Of a stretch of 64,000 nucleotides of DNA, positions 51,255 through 60,540 are shown piece after piece (the stretch's first letter is position 1; each line of letters opens with the position of its first letter). Below the pieces are notes generated by a model that was not told where the DNA came from, made no database searches, and saw only the letters and a list, made by a program, of their open reading frames with translations. This DNA is from Dyadobacter sp. MSC1_007 (lineage in GTDB: Bacteria; Bacteroidota; Bacteroidia; Cytophagales; Spirosomataceae). The DNA is taken from NCBI RefSeq assembly GCF_023667495.1, contig NZ_JAMOZL010000007.1:186001-250000 (forward strand). The letters are read 5' to 3'. The translations under genes were made by a program, and so were the position numbers.

Positions 51255-52034
51255 TCATTTCGAACGTCCGAAACGATAAGATAGAAAAACGGAAAGGAAA
51301 CTGAACCGGTCATTGGGAGTATCGCTGTATGATTCGCTTTCCTCCGGGTTAGTGAGCCGCCAGCCTGATGTCGCATCCATTTTATCAGTCCTCACAAAAT
51401 AAAAACGATAATCGAGCCCGATTTTCAATTGTTTCAACAAAGCATAATCCAAGGAAGTGCCGACCGGTAAAATTCCTTCCCTGGTTTTTTTGATCCCCGG
51501 CCGCCCCTTTGGTCGTCCCCAGCGGAGAAACAGCGGATTTCGTGCGCTCAATTTGCTGTTTGAGAACCGCAACAGTTTGTTATTGTCTATATCAAATGCA
51601 TTTGCAGTGAACCAGATCTGCCCGATTCCTGCATAAAGTGCAAAATGGACGGGGCCCGGCTCCTGGTCGCTAAATTGTTCTGTAAGGTCCCATTTGACAA
51701 TGCATTCAAGCGTATTAAACTCATTTACAAAATAAGAGTTGAAAAAATCCTGCTTTTCCCCGCCCACTTTTCCGGCATTGTAATCAGCCTGTATCGAAAG
51801 CTGCTTGTTAAATGCCCACCCTGCATTTATGCCCGCAACGGCATGCATATCCTGACTGTCGAGTTCGCCGAAGAATTGGGTCAGCCCAGCTCGAATGTTG
51901 ATAAAACCGGGATGATCGGACCTCCGGTTATAATTCTTTTTGCCGCTGATCCCGTTAGTTGAGCGGTAATGGGCTGGTTGGCAGAACGAAATGTGAGTAA
52001 CTGTCCAGCAAATAAGAAGTAGTGTATAGCGCAT
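51255..52034 (-). CDS. Putative outer-membrane beta-barrel protein
   Basis: A 259-residue exported protein with signal peptide MRYTLLLICWTVTHISFCQ. The mature part has alternating strands with aromatic residues (HFALYAGIGQIWFTANAF, KIGLDYRFYFVRTDKM) and ends in FLSVFLSYRFG, close to the aromatic C-terminus that guides assembly by BamA. A small porin-like barrel is likely, of the kind found widely in Bacteroidota. The ATG at 52034 is chosen over a TTG at 52043. Confidence 0.6.
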   Translation of the reverse strand: MRYTLLLICWTVTHISFCQPAHYRSTNGISGKKNYNRRSDHPGFINIRAGLTQFFGELDSQDMHAVAGINAGWAFNKQLSIQADYNAGKVGGEKQDFFNSYFVNEFNTLECIVKWDLTEQFSDQEPGPVHFALYAGIGQIWFTANAFDIDNNKLLRFSNSKLSARNPLFLRWGRPKGRPGIKKTREGILPVGTSLDYALLKQLKIGLDYRFYFVRTDKMDATSGWRLTNPEESESYSDTPNDRFSFLSVFLSYRFGRSK

Positions 52035-52190
52035 GGTCGGCAATGATTGTTACAAGATGTTTGTTCAACCATTCAGACGTACGTTTTTCAATTTGGTCAC
52101 TTTTTGTAGAAGCAAGAAGATCACAGTGCCCCATGAGATAACCGTAAATATCTGTTAGTTTTGCTTATAGTTGATTTTACAAGAAGAAAA

Positions 52191-52913
52191 ATGAGTGTAG
52201 TACCATATAAGGATAAAGACGGCACCAAGAGGGAGCAGGTGGCCGAGATGTTTGACAACATTTCGCCGAAATATGACCTGCTGAACCACGTGCTAAGTGC
52301 AGGAGTAGATATCTACTGGCGGAAACGGGCGATTAAACTGCTCAAAAAACAAAGTCCGAAGGTGATCCTGGACATTGCCACGGGTACCGGCGACTTTGCC
52401 ATCGAAGCGCTAGCCCTGAACCCCGACCGGATCATCGGTGTCGATATTTCGGAAGGTATGCTGGCCGTAGGCCGTGAGAAAATAGCCAAATTGGGTAAGC
52501 AGGACATCATTACACTCCAAAGCGGCGATTCCGAAAGTTTGGCTTTTACAAACAATTATTTTGACGCGATCATCGTTTCGTTTGGAGTACGCAATTTTCA
52601 GAATTTGCTGGCCGGATTGACTGAGATGAACCGCGTGATGAAGCCAGGCGGAACCTGTGTGGTGGTAGAGTTTTCGAAGCCCAAAAGCTTTCCGTTCAAG
52701 CAACTTTATAATTTTTATTTCAAATATATATTACCAATCATAGGGAAGACCGTCTCTAAGGACAATGCAGCATACACGTATTTGCCCGAGTCGGTTCAGG
52801 CCTTTCCTGACGGAGAAGCTTTTCTTGATATTTATAAAAAAGCAGGTTTTATAAACACCAAATGCATACCACTTACCTTCGGGATTTGTTCAATTTACGT
52901 CGGACACAAATAG
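52191..52913 (+). CDS. ubiE: Demethylmenaquinone methyltransferase
   Basis: A class I SAM-dependent methyltransferase that performs the last step of menaquinone synthesis. The SAM-binding motif ILDIATGTGDFAIEALAL is at about residues 55-72, followed by GVDISEGMLAVGREKI, LQSGDSESLAFTNNYFDAII and post-II LTEMNRVMKPGGTCVVVEFS. The 240-residue length is usual. ATG 52191 gives MSVVPYKDKDGTKREQVAEM, the conserved start; the frame is open further upstream but without homology. Downstream it overlaps the PorT-like gene by 52 bases, a pairing seen in related genomes. Confidence 0.93.
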   Translation: MSVVPYKDKDGTKREQVAEMFDNISPKYDLLNHVLSAGVDIYWRKRAIKLLKKQSPKVILDIATGTGDFAIEALALNPDRIIGVDISEGMLAVGREKIAKLGKQDIITLQSGDSESLAFTNNYFDAIIVSFGVRNFQNLLAGLTEMNRVMKPGGTCVVVEFSKPKSFPFKQLYNFYFKYILPIIGKTVSKDNAAYTYLPESVQAFPDGEAFLDIYKKAGFINTKCIPLTFGICSIYVGHK

Positions 52914-53596
52914 TTATAGGCATTCTCGCGCTGTTGATGGCTGCGCAGGAAGCAAGTGCACAGGGCATCGGATACCGCCGCAAGCACCTGGAATATTATG
53001 ACGATAAGCCGATCCATTACGGAATATTGTTCGCTGTGCCATTTACGCGGTTCAATATCAAGCATAGCAATGACTTTGTGACCAAGGATTCGGCGTTTGT
53101 GATCCAGTCGCCTACCAATGCGGCATTCCGAATGGGATTTACCATCAATGCATATCTAAGCGAGCATTTTGATCTCCGGACTACGCCGTCTGTTTCCCTT
53201 TATGAACGCCATGTGAAGTTTAGTTATCCGAATGGTACTAATCTCACAGAGAAGCGGGAATCGACGTGGATCGAGATACCGCTCTTGCTAAAATACAAAT
53301 CGTTGCGGAGGGTAAATTCGCGTATGTATATGGTAGCAGGCGTCACGTTGGGGCTCGAAACGAACGTGAAAAGGAATCGTGGCGGTGGGCCAGGAACACT
53401 GGATACAAAATCAAGTGACCTGTCACTGGATTACGGGATAGGGTATGAGCAGTTCTTCGAGTTCTTCAAATTTGCGCCCGAGTTGCGTTTTTCACATGGG
53501 TTGACCAATATGCTCGTGCCAGCAAAGAATTCTGCCGGAAACGGGATCAGCAAAATGACGACCCATACGGTAACACTCTATTTAAATTTTGAATAG
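52862..53596 (+). CDS. porT: PorT-like T9SS outer-membrane protein
   Basis: A 244-residue outer-membrane barrel protein with a signal peptide (IVIGILALLMAAQEASAQ, residues about 18-35). Conserved features are YRRKHLEYYDDKPIHYGILF with FAVPFTRFN and the C-terminal THTVTLYLNFE strand. PorT (SprT) is required for type IX secretion of gingipains and gliding adhesins. Its ATG lies inside the 3' end of ubiE, so translation is coupled. With gldH and the CHU_C and Por-tail proteins in the window it shows that the cell uses the T9SS. Confidence 0.82.
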   Translation: MHTTYLRDLFNLRRTQIVIGILALLMAAQEASAQGIGYRRKHLEYYDDKPIHYGILFAVPFTRFNIKHSNDFVTKDSAFVIQSPTNAAFRMGFTINAYLSEHFDLRTTPSVSLYERHVKFSYPNGTNLTEKRESTWIEIPLLLKYKSLRRVNSRMYMVAGVTLGLETNVKRNRGGGPGTLDTKSSDLSLDYGIGYEQFFEFFKFAPELRFSHGLTNMLVPAKNSAGNGISKMTTHTVTLYLNFE

Positions 53597-53650
53597 TGGT
53601 TCCTGATTTTCAGAAAGTTGAAAAATAATTCGAATTTTTTTCTACAAATA

Positions 53651-53682
53651 TTTGCAGAGTTCAATTCAGTCGCACATATTTG
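53651..53682 (+). promoter_or_regulatory. tRNA-Val promoter
   Basis: TTTG at 53651 and CATATTTG at 53675-53682 are 20 bases apart, a fair match to the -33/-7 elements (one base off TAnnTTTG). The tRNA starts 24 bases further. Confidence 0.6.
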
Positions 53683-53706
53683 CACTCCCAAACGACGGGA
53701 AAACAA

Positions 53707-53781
53707 GGGAGTTTAGCTCAGTTGGTTCAGAGCATCTGCCTTACAAGCAGAGGGTCGGGGGTTCGAATCCCTCAACTCCCA
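53707..53781 (+). tRNA. tRNA-Val (TAC)
   Basis: A 75-nt cloverleaf. The acceptor is GGGAGTT/AACTCCC and the D arm GCTCAGTTGGTTCAGAGC. The anticodon stem TCTGC/GCAGA encloses CTTACAA with anticodon TAC, and the T arm is GGGGGTTCGAATCCCTC. CCA is not encoded. A terminator follows at 53791. Confidence 0.97.
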
Positions 53782-53790
53782 CAAAGAAAA

Positions 53791-53815
53791 GCATCGAGAA
53801 ATCGATGCTTTTTTC
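53791..53815 (+). terminator. Terminator after tRNA-Val
   Basis: GCATCGA and TCGATGC pair perfectly over a three- to four-base loop, then TTTTTT. Confidence 0.9.
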
Positions 53816-53839
53816 GTTTACAGACCGCTCCATTTGTCG

Positions 53840-53910
53840 GGCATGTCTTACAGGCAGAGGGGCGGGGCGGTCGGCCGTCGCCGCGGTCCGCCGCGCGGTT
53901 CGAATCTATC
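53840..53910. pseudogene. Decayed tRNA-Val 3'-half-like sequence
   Basis: GCATGTCTTACAGGCAGAGG matches the tRNA-Val anticodon arm (GCATCTGCCTTACAAGCAGA) with a few changes, and GCGGTTCGAATC further on matches the T arm. A very GC-rich insert lies between. This looks like a broken, partial copy of the tRNA end and overlaps the end of the hydrolase gene. It could be a scar of past integration. Confidence 0.45.
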
Positions 53911-55048
53911 ACCGCACCGTCTCTCCAATCCAGTTCGACATTGTTTTCAGCGCCAGTGGCGAGAAGGTTTGTTCAATCATAGGGTATTCGACGAATGAAC
54001 CTGTTTTGCATTCCTGGAACAAATGGTTCAGTCCCGGCAATTCGATTGCTTTCACTTTTTGGTTTCCGCTTCTTTTCGCCGCCCACTTAATGCCTCCAAG
54101 GTTTTCTTTCGGCGGTACCTGAAAGTCCTTTTCACCATTCAATGCAAGAATAGGGCAGGTAACTTTTTGAAGCGTGGCAATAGGGTCGTAGGTTAAGATA
54201 AACCGCGCCCATGGTGTCGATAATGCATCAATAGACGCACTGACGGCCTGTTCGTGGGTCATTCCTTTGGGTCTCCCCAGCGATGTGGTATCCGGGTTTT
54301 CCTTGACATATGCCGTCAATTGTGCCTTTAATGTGCCAGGGTCTGTCGAGCTTGTGACGATTTTGTAAGCGCCTGCATTGATTTTCCGCGACTTTTGTAT
54401 CTGCGCCTCTGGCAGGCCTGAAATTCTTGAAATAACAACCTGTTGCAGGAGCAAAAGTGAGTCGAGCTGCATGGCTGGCGCTGCAAGCAATACCAGAAAT
54501 GCAACATCCTTCGAGCGCGCCGCGACCATCGGAGCTATGAGCCCACCCTCGCTGTGTCCCGCAAGACCGATCTTGTCTTTCTTGATTTCCTTCCTGGTTT
54601 TTAGATAGGTAACAGCGCTTTCAACGTCATAGGAAAAGTCTTCGGAAGTAGCCGTTTTAAAATTTCCAGTGGATTCGCCAACACCGCGATCATCGAACCG
54701 CAGTACTGCAATGCCATTTCTGGTTAAATGGTCTGCAATTACGTGGAATATTTTGTGGTTGTAGATTTCCTCGTCACGGTTTTGAGGGCCACTTCCGGAG
54801 ATCATTACCACCGCTGGAAAATTGCCTTTAAGTGCGGGAAGTGTAAGCGTTCCTGCAAGCGTGACGCCTGCTTTGGAATTTTCGAACTTTACTAATTCGC
54901 GATAATAGGGAAAAGGTGGATGAGGCTCCTGAGGCCTTTTGGCGCCGGTTGGCATATTGACGAACGCATGATTGACAATAAATGCGAACAGCGCGACGGA
55001 GAGAACAATAGCAACCACTTCAAAAGTAGAAATCTTCTTCTTGCTCAT
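53909..55048 (-). CDS. Alpha/beta hydrolase (S9/BAAT-like)
   Basis: A 379-residue serine hydrolase with a membrane-anchoring N-terminus (FEVVAIVLSVALFAFIVNHA, a signal anchor). The oxyanion region is VVMISGSGPQNRDEEI, the nucleophile elbow GLAGHSEGGLIAPM near residue 170, the acid in LALNGEKDFQVPPKENL and the His in LPGLNHLFQE. It resembles the S9/dienelactone group of peptidases and esterases. The substrate is unknown. Its 3' end reaches into the decayed tRNA copy, so the last residues may differ from those of relatives. Confidence 0.82.
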   Translation of the reverse strand: MSKKKISTFEVVAIVLSVALFAFIVNHAFVNMPTGAKRPQEPHPPFPYYRELVKFENSKAGVTLAGTLTLPALKGNFPAVVMISGSGPQNRDEEIYNHKIFHVIADHLTRNGIAVLRFDDRGVGESTGNFKTATSEDFSYDVESAVTYLKTRKEIKKDKIGLAGHSEGGLIAPMVAARSKDVAFLVLLAAPAMQLDSLLLLQQVVISRISGLPEAQIQKSRKINAGAYKIVTSSTDPGTLKAQLTAYVKENPDTTSLGRPKGMTHEQAVSASIDALSTPWARFILTYDPIATLQKVTCPILALNGEKDFQVPPKENLGGIKWAAKRSGNQKVKAIELPGLNHLFQECKTGSFVEYPMIEQTFSPLALKTMSNWIGETVR

Positions 55049-55137
55049 ATATGTGCCTGGTTTGTATTTACATCCAAGCAGTTACATCAGTGGTTTTACT
55101 TGTTTTTGTGAGGTAATGAGATGTTAAAAAAAGCTAA

Positions 55138-55188
55138 ATACCGCTTCATCTCCAGTGCGACTGAGAATGTCCGGATTTGAAGCGGTAT
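55138..55188 (-). terminator. Terminator after the Gfo/Idh/MocA gene
   Basis: ATACCGCTTCA and TGAAGCGGTAT form 11-bp arms with a long loop. On the minus strand a T run (TTTTTTT) follows within ten bases. Confidence 0.65.
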
Positions 55189-55205
55189 CCTTTAATATTA
55201 ATAAT

Positions 55206-56363
55206 TTACAGTTGAACCTGTTGACCGGTTTCCGCGGATTGCAAGCCAGCTTCGAGTACCTGGATAATTTTAAGCCCATCTGCGAAATCAGGCTTGATTT
55301 CAGTATCGCCGTCGATAGCTTTCACGAAATCGACCACCGCATGCACGAATGCATGTTCATAACCGATAATATGTCCGGCCGGCCACCAGTTGCCTGCATA
55401 AGGGTGAATAGATTCCGTCGTAAGGATTGTGCGGAACCCATGCTCACCTGGGGCGTCTTCATTGGAATAATATTGGAGTTCGTTCATTCTTTCAAGGTCG
55501 AAAACCAGGCTACCTCTACTGCCATATATCTCGAAAGTAAGGTGGTTTTTACGACCTGTGGCAAATCTGGTAGCTTCAAATGAGCCGATAGCGCCGTTTT
55601 TGAACATTACCATCATTAATGCGGCATCTTCTACAGTTACTTCGCCCATTTCGTCGCCAATGGATGCACCGGTAAGACTTCCGGTGGCGGCATCGTCGGC
55701 AATGGGGCGTTCCTTGATGAAGTTGGTCGTCATCGCAGACACGGTAGCAATGTCGCCGACCAGGAAATGGGCCAGATCCACCGCGTGCGAATTAAGGTCC
55801 CATTGCGGCCCGGCTTTGGAAGTTTCCTTTTTTAGTTGCCATGTCAGCGGGAATTTCGGGTCTACGATCCAGTCCTGCTGGTAGGCGCAACGCCAGTGAA
55901 AGATCCGGCCGATTTTGCCTTCGTCAATCATTTCTTTGGCGAGTGACACAGCCGGCGTCCTGCGATAATTGTGGTTCAGGTAATGCTTAACATTATTTTC
56001 CTGACAAACTTTGAGCATTTCTTCCGCCTGCTCGATGCTCATTGACAGGGGTTTTTCACAAAAAATATGCTTTCCCGCTTTCGCCGCGGCGATCGCTACT
56101 TCATAATGAAGGTGCTGGGGCAATGCAATGTCGATAATGTCAATGTCCGGTCTTGTTACCAGTTTTTCCCAATCGGTTTCTGTTTCTTCCCAACCCCATT
56201 TTTCCGCAAATTCTGTCAACGATTCCTGATGACGGCCACAAGCGGCTTTCAACACCGGAGTCACCGGAATATCAAAAAACAGCGGAGCTTTTTTCCAGGC
56301 ATTGCTATGCGCGCGGCCCATGAATTTATAACCTACTATACCGACATTAAGCTGTTTTTTCAT
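55206..56363 (-). CDS. Gfo/Idh/MocA-family oxidoreductase
   Basis: A 385-residue NAD(P)-dependent dehydrogenase acting on a sugar or inositol. The Rossmann motif GIVGYKFMGRAHSNAWKK is at residues 9-26, the usual KPLSMSIEQAE (catalytic Lys of the E-K-P motif in FCEKPLSMS) at about 95-105, and the C-terminal alpha/beta domain continues through HWRCAYQQDW and WDLNSHAVDLAHFLVGDI with a likely catalytic His. The substrate cannot be inferred. It is transcribed divergently from the bi-domain oxidoreductase, which carries a second Gfo/Idh/MocA domain. Confidence 0.85.
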   Translation of the reverse strand: MKKQLNVGIVGYKFMGRAHSNAWKKAPLFFDIPVTPVLKAACGRHQESLTEFAEKWGWEETETDWEKLVTRPDIDIIDIALPQHLHYEVAIAAAKAGKHIFCEKPLSMSIEQAEEMLKVCQENNVKHYLNHNYRRTPAVSLAKEMIDEGKIGRIFHWRCAYQQDWIVDPKFPLTWQLKKETSKAGPQWDLNSHAVDLAHFLVGDIATVSAMTTNFIKERPIADDAATGSLTGASIGDEMGEVTVEDAALMMVMFKNGAIGSFEATRFATGRKNHLTFEIYGSRGSLVFDLERMNELQYYSNEDAPGEHGFRTILTTESIHPYAGNWWPAGHIIGYEHAFVHAVVDFVKAIDGDTEIKPDFADGLKIIQVLEAGLQSAETGQQVQL

Positions 56364-56491
56364 TCTAAATTGATATTGGTTAAAGGGTAATGATCTTGAT
56401 TTGGAACGGTCAAAAATATTAAATCTTTGTGATTGCTGGTAATCTTGTAAATTTCAGCCGGAATCATTCCAACTCAATGCACACTATATAT

Positions 56492-58594
56492 ATGAAACAG
56501 CTTGCGCAAAATCTGCGGACAGGCCAGACGATCCTGCTGGAAGTCCCCGCACCGCTCCCGACAAAAGGGTGCTTACTCATTCAAACACGTAAAAGTCTTG
56601 TATCGGCTGGTACCGAAAATATGCTGGTGGAGTTCAGCCGGGCAAGTTTTCTAGGGAAAGCAAAACAGCGTCCTGACCAGTTAAGACTGGTTTTGGATAA
56701 AGTAAAGTCGGACGGATTGCTTTCAACTGTCCGCACCGTTTGGCGAAGACTAGATCGCCTGATGCCGCTTGGCTATTGCAATGCGGGCATAATAATCGGT
56801 ATCGGCGAAGGTGTGGAAGGATACCAGATCGGCGACCGGGTAATCAGCAATGGGCCGCATGTGGAGATTGTCAATGTGCCGGTCAATCTCACAGCCAGAA
56901 TTCCACCGGCTGTTACCGATGAGCAAGCGGTCTTTACTGTACTTGGGGCTGTCGGGTTGCATGGGATAAGACTTTTGAGCCCGACACTGGGAGAAACGGT
57001 GGTAGTAATTGGGCTTGGATTAATAGGTCTACTTACGGCCGACTTGCTGAAATTGCACGGCTGCCAGGTAATAGGCATCGATCCGGATGTCCATAGACTC
57101 AAAATTGCCGAGGAAAAGGGATTTTTGACGGTTAATCCAACCTTCGGCAATCCTGAAAAGCTGGTCGCCGAAATGACAGCTGTCGTTGATGGCGTGATCA
57201 TTACTGCATCATCCAAATCGAGTGGAATCATCTCGCAAGCGGCAAAAATGTGTCGGAAACGCGGCAGGATTGTTCTCATAGGCTCAGTTGGTCTGCATTT
57301 GAACCGGGCAGATTTTTACCATAAAGAGCTTACATTCCAGGTTTCTTGCTCGTACGGTCCGGGACGTTATGATCCGCATTACGAAGAAAAAGGTAGAGAT
57401 TATCCATTGCCATACGTCAGATGGACAGAAAACCGGAATTTTCAGGAGGTATTGAGGCTGCTTTCGACTGGCGCGCTTGACCCCAAGCCACTGATCTCGG
57501 CGATAATTCCTTTACAGGATTTCAAGTTCAATCACCAAAACAAGGATGCAGCCAAAACGATCGGGGTACTAATCGATTATGCTACACAGGTTTCGGCGGA
57601 TCGGGTAGTGCAATGCATTACGAATAAAAAGACGGTGGGCGAGCCCGTTGCGGGTATAATAGGCGCAGGTAACTTCGTGAATATGACACTTCTGCCAGCA
57701 GTGCGGGGCAAAAATATCAAGTACCTCGCCAGTGCTGGGGGTATGAATGCCACTGATCTTGCCAATAAATTTGAAATACCTTTCATTACTACTGACTATC
57801 AGAAAGTGCTCACCGATCCTGAGGTCAGCATTGTGTTAATCGCTACCCGGCATAACGATCATGCAAAGATGGTCGTGGAAGCATTGCAGGCGGGAAAGCA
57901 TGTTTTCGTTGAAAAGCCATTAGCCATTACGCCTGCCGAGTTGGACGAAATCATAAGCGTATTGCAATCCGTGGCGGACAGCCTTTCATTGACAGTTGGC
58001 TTCAACCGAAGGCATTCTCCTTATGTCCGTAAAATGAAGGAATTGCTGCAAAATGTGCCCCTAAGCATGGTTATCACCGTTAATGCGGGCGAACTTCCAG
58101 CGGATTCATGGCTATTGGATCATTTGATCGGGGGAGGGAGGTTGGTCGGCGAGGCTTGTCATTTTATTGATCTCGCGAGTTGCATTGTGGGAAGCAGGAT
58201 CATTGCTGTTTGCGCTTCGTCGGTAGGTGTTGACAAATGCATGAATACTGACGTCAGCATATTGCTCCGGTTTGAAAATGGCTCCCAAGCTACGGTTCAT
58301 TACTTTTCCAACGGTCATAGAAATTATCCAAAGGAAAGAATAGAGGTGCATTCAGCGGGCCGGACATTGGTCCTGGACGATTTCAAAAAGCTGCGGGGTT
58401 ATGGGTTTAAAAGTTTCACAACTTATGAAACTGGCTCGCAAAAGGGACATAAGGAACAATGGGATGCACTTTTCGAGCAGGTTAAAGATGATAGGAAGCC
58501 CAAAATCGCATTCGACGAATGGGTTAATACTACCAGGGCAACCTTTGCTGCATTGGATAGTCTGAAAACCGGTAGATGGATCGACGTACTATGA
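56492..58594 (+). CDS. Bi-domain oxidoreductase: zinc-type ADH plus Gfo/Idh/MocA
   Basis: A 700-residue fusion. The N-terminal half (about 1-370) is a medium-chain dehydrogenase with a Rossmann motif TVVVIGLGLIGLLTADLLKL near 170-189. The C-terminal half has a second Rossmann GIIGAGNFVNMTLLPAVRG and a Gfo/Idh/MocA E-K-P motif (FVEKPLAITPAELDE). This fused enzyme recurs beside heparinase-like and GT4 genes in polysaccharide clusters; it likely modifies a sugar or uronate intermediate. The start at 56492 (MKQLAQNLRTGQTILLEVPA) has family sequence, unlike the longer frame from 56429. Its stop overlaps the next ATG by four bases. Confidence 0.85.
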   Translation: MKQLAQNLRTGQTILLEVPAPLPTKGCLLIQTRKSLVSAGTENMLVEFSRASFLGKAKQRPDQLRLVLDKVKSDGLLSTVRTVWRRLDRLMPLGYCNAGIIIGIGEGVEGYQIGDRVISNGPHVEIVNVPVNLTARIPPAVTDEQAVFTVLGAVGLHGIRLLSPTLGETVVVIGLGLIGLLTADLLKLHGCQVIGIDPDVHRLKIAEEKGFLTVNPTFGNPEKLVAEMTAVVDGVIITASSKSSGIISQAAKMCRKRGRIVLIGSVGLHLNRADFYHKELTFQVSCSYGPGRYDPHYEEKGRDYPLPYVRWTENRNFQEVLRLLSTGALDPKPLISAIIPLQDFKFNHQNKDAAKTIGVLIDYATQVSADRVVQCITNKKTVGEPVAGIIGAGNFVNMTLLPAVRGKNIKYLASAGGMNATDLANKFEIPFITTDYQKVLTDPEVSIVLIATRHNDHAKMVVEALQAGKHVFVEKPLAITPAELDEIISVLQSVADSLSLTVGFNRRHSPYVRKMKELLQNVPLSMVITVNAGELPADSWLLDHLIGGGRLVGEACHFIDLASCIVGSRIIAVCASSVGVDKCMNTDVSILLRFENGSQATVHYFSNGHRNYPKERIEVHSAGRTLVLDDFKKLRGYGFKSFTTYETGSQKGHKEQWDALFEQVKDDRKPKIAFDEWVNTTRATFAALDSLKTGRWIDVL

Positions 58595-60498
58595 AAGCGA
58601 TTCAGAGGCTCGAAATGTTTTGGCATATTCTGAGAAATATGGGTATTCGCTATGTGTTTTTTAAAGCCTGGTATGAAGTCCAGCGCAAAACCGGCATACT
58701 TAAATACAAATTTCCGAAGGTAGCAACTCAAAAATCCTTCATCACGATTGCCGACTGGCAGAACCTGTCCGTCCGTTTCTTCTTTGAACCAAGGGGCATT
58801 AAAGTCAGCAAGAACCCGGATTTGACAGGCTTGAAGCGCCGCGTTATGCAAATCCATCAACATCGTTACCGGTATTTCAGCGATGGCTGGTTTGAAGTTC
58901 GTGACTGGCATACGAATCCACTAACGGGATATGTTTATGACCGAAATGTGCATTGGTCTGATATCGAGGATTTTTCGAAAGAAGCGGGTGATATCAAATT
59001 TGTGTGGGAAAAATCGAGGTTTACTTTTTTGTATGACTTAGTCCGTTATGATTTCCATTTCGGCGAGGATCAATCAGAACCTGTTTTTGCATTGATCCTC
59101 GACTGGATCGAAGCGAATCCAGTCAACTGCGGGCCCAACTGGAAATGCAGCCAGGAAATCGCGCTGCGGGTGCTTAACTGGACTTTTGCATTGCATTACT
59201 ACCGGTCTTCCGATGCCTTGACCCAAAATACGTTGGATGTGATACTGGCCAGTATCCGTGACCAGATGAGGCACGTCGTCGGTAACATCCGGTTTTCGCT
59301 GATAACCGTCAGGAATAACCACGCATTGACAGAAACGCTTGGGCTTTTCGTTACTGGCCTGTTATTTCCGTTTTTCCCGGAAAGCAAAATCTGGAAAAGG
59401 CGCGGTAAAAGCTGGTTCGAAAAGGAAATAAACTTTCAGATTGCTGCCGACGGCACATTTATTCAATCTTCAATGAATTACCATCGCGTTGCGGTCCAGC
59501 TCCTGACCTGGGGAATACGTTTGGCAGAATTAAATGACGAACAACTGAATAAGCGCGTATATCAAGCTGCAAAAAGATCGCTGAATTTTCTATTGGCTTG
59601 CCAGGATTCACGATCGGGTGCATTGCCGAACTATGGACCGAACGACGGCGCATTGTTTTTTCCTCTGACCGAATGTCGGTTTAACGACTTCCGGCCGCAA
59701 CTGTCGGCGCTTGGTGCTGTGTTGAAAATAGATTGTCGGTTTGGAGCGGGTCGTTGGAGCGAGGAAACCGAATGGATATCCGGTAATAATAATGTCCTTT
59801 CAGCCAATTTGCTCGATCCATGTGTTCCTGCTGTTCTTACGTTCCAGGCCGGAAGCTATTATATTATCAGGGAAGCGGGATCGGTTACATTGCTGCGTTG
59901 CGGGCTTGGACACGGCAGGCCGTTTCAGGCAGACCAGAACCATCTCGATATTTGGGTTAATGGACAGAATATCGTGCGGGATGCCGGAACCTGGTTGTAC
60001 AATGCGGGCGAAGAAACTTCGGATTATTTTACCAGTACAGCGGCTCATAACACCGTAGTGGTCGGCGATTTTGATCAGATGAAAAGGCGGGAGCGGTTTA
60101 TGTGGACACATTGGATTAAAAACGCGAAAGGCATTGTCGGTCGGGGAGAGGACAATTTTTTAATCGAAACAGTATTCGAGGGCTACCGGCATCTGCGCAA
60201 GGGGATAATCCATCGGCGAAGATTGCGGAAACAGCGGGGTGTTTTGCACTGGGTTGTCGAAGATTGGGTCGAAGGTGTGCCCAGCGGCATTCCCATTGTA
60301 CAAATTTGGCATCCGAGACATGGTTTTCTGGAAAATTATGTGATCCGTGCACACGATGCCCAAAAGACGAATGTAACACCTGTGTTTGGTAGTGGCTGGT
60401 ATTCAAAAATATACGGAAAGCGCGAGCAGACGATCACTATATCGTTTCCAATCAGCAATGGATATATATGTACAGAGATTTATACTACAAAGAAGTGA
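58591..60498 (+). CDS. Heparinase II/III-like polysaccharide lyase
   Basis: A 635-residue protein of the heparinase II/III (alginate-lyase-like) group, with an alpha/alpha toroid (about residues 1-390, WKCSQEIALRVLNWTFALHY and TVRNNHALTETLGLFVTG) and a beta-sandwich C-terminus (LLRCGLGHGRPFQADQNHLD, STAAHNTVVVGDFDQMKR). The His/Asn-rich loops fit the family catalytic site. In this context the protein may trim or degrade the polymer made by the cluster. Unlike many lyases it lacks a signal peptide, so a cytoplasmic or inner-membrane role cannot be excluded. ATG at 58591 overlaps the upstream gene. Confidence 0.82.
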   Translation: MKAIQRLEMFWHILRNMGIRYVFFKAWYEVQRKTGILKYKFPKVATQKSFITIADWQNLSVRFFFEPRGIKVSKNPDLTGLKRRVMQIHQHRYRYFSDGWFEVRDWHTNPLTGYVYDRNVHWSDIEDFSKEAGDIKFVWEKSRFTFLYDLVRYDFHFGEDQSEPVFALILDWIEANPVNCGPNWKCSQEIALRVLNWTFALHYYRSSDALTQNTLDVILASIRDQMRHVVGNIRFSLITVRNNHALTETLGLFVTGLLFPFFPESKIWKRRGKSWFEKEINFQIAADGTFIQSSMNYHRVAVQLLTWGIRLAELNDEQLNKRVYQAAKRSLNFLLACQDSRSGALPNYGPNDGALFFPLTECRFNDFRPQLSALGAVLKIDCRFGAGRWSEETEWISGNNNVLSANLLDPCVPAVLTFQAGSYYIIREAGSVTLLRCGLGHGRPFQADQNHLDIWVNGQNIVRDAGTWLYNAGEETSDYFTSTAAHNTVVVGDFDQMKRRERFMWTHWIKNAKGIVGRGEDNFLIETVFEGYRHLRKGIIHRRRLRKQRGVLHWVVEDWVEGVPSGIPIVQIWHPRHGFLENYVIRAHDAQKTNVTPVFGSGWYSKIYGKREQTITISFPISNGYICTEIYTTKK

Positions 60499-60540
60499 CC
60501 GGATGGGTTATCGCACGTCATAAGGTTTTAAAACCTTACC

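Noticed and set aside
53840-53910. Second intact tRNA-Val
   Set aside because: The acceptor stem and D arm are missing and the T arm is separated by a GC-rich insert.
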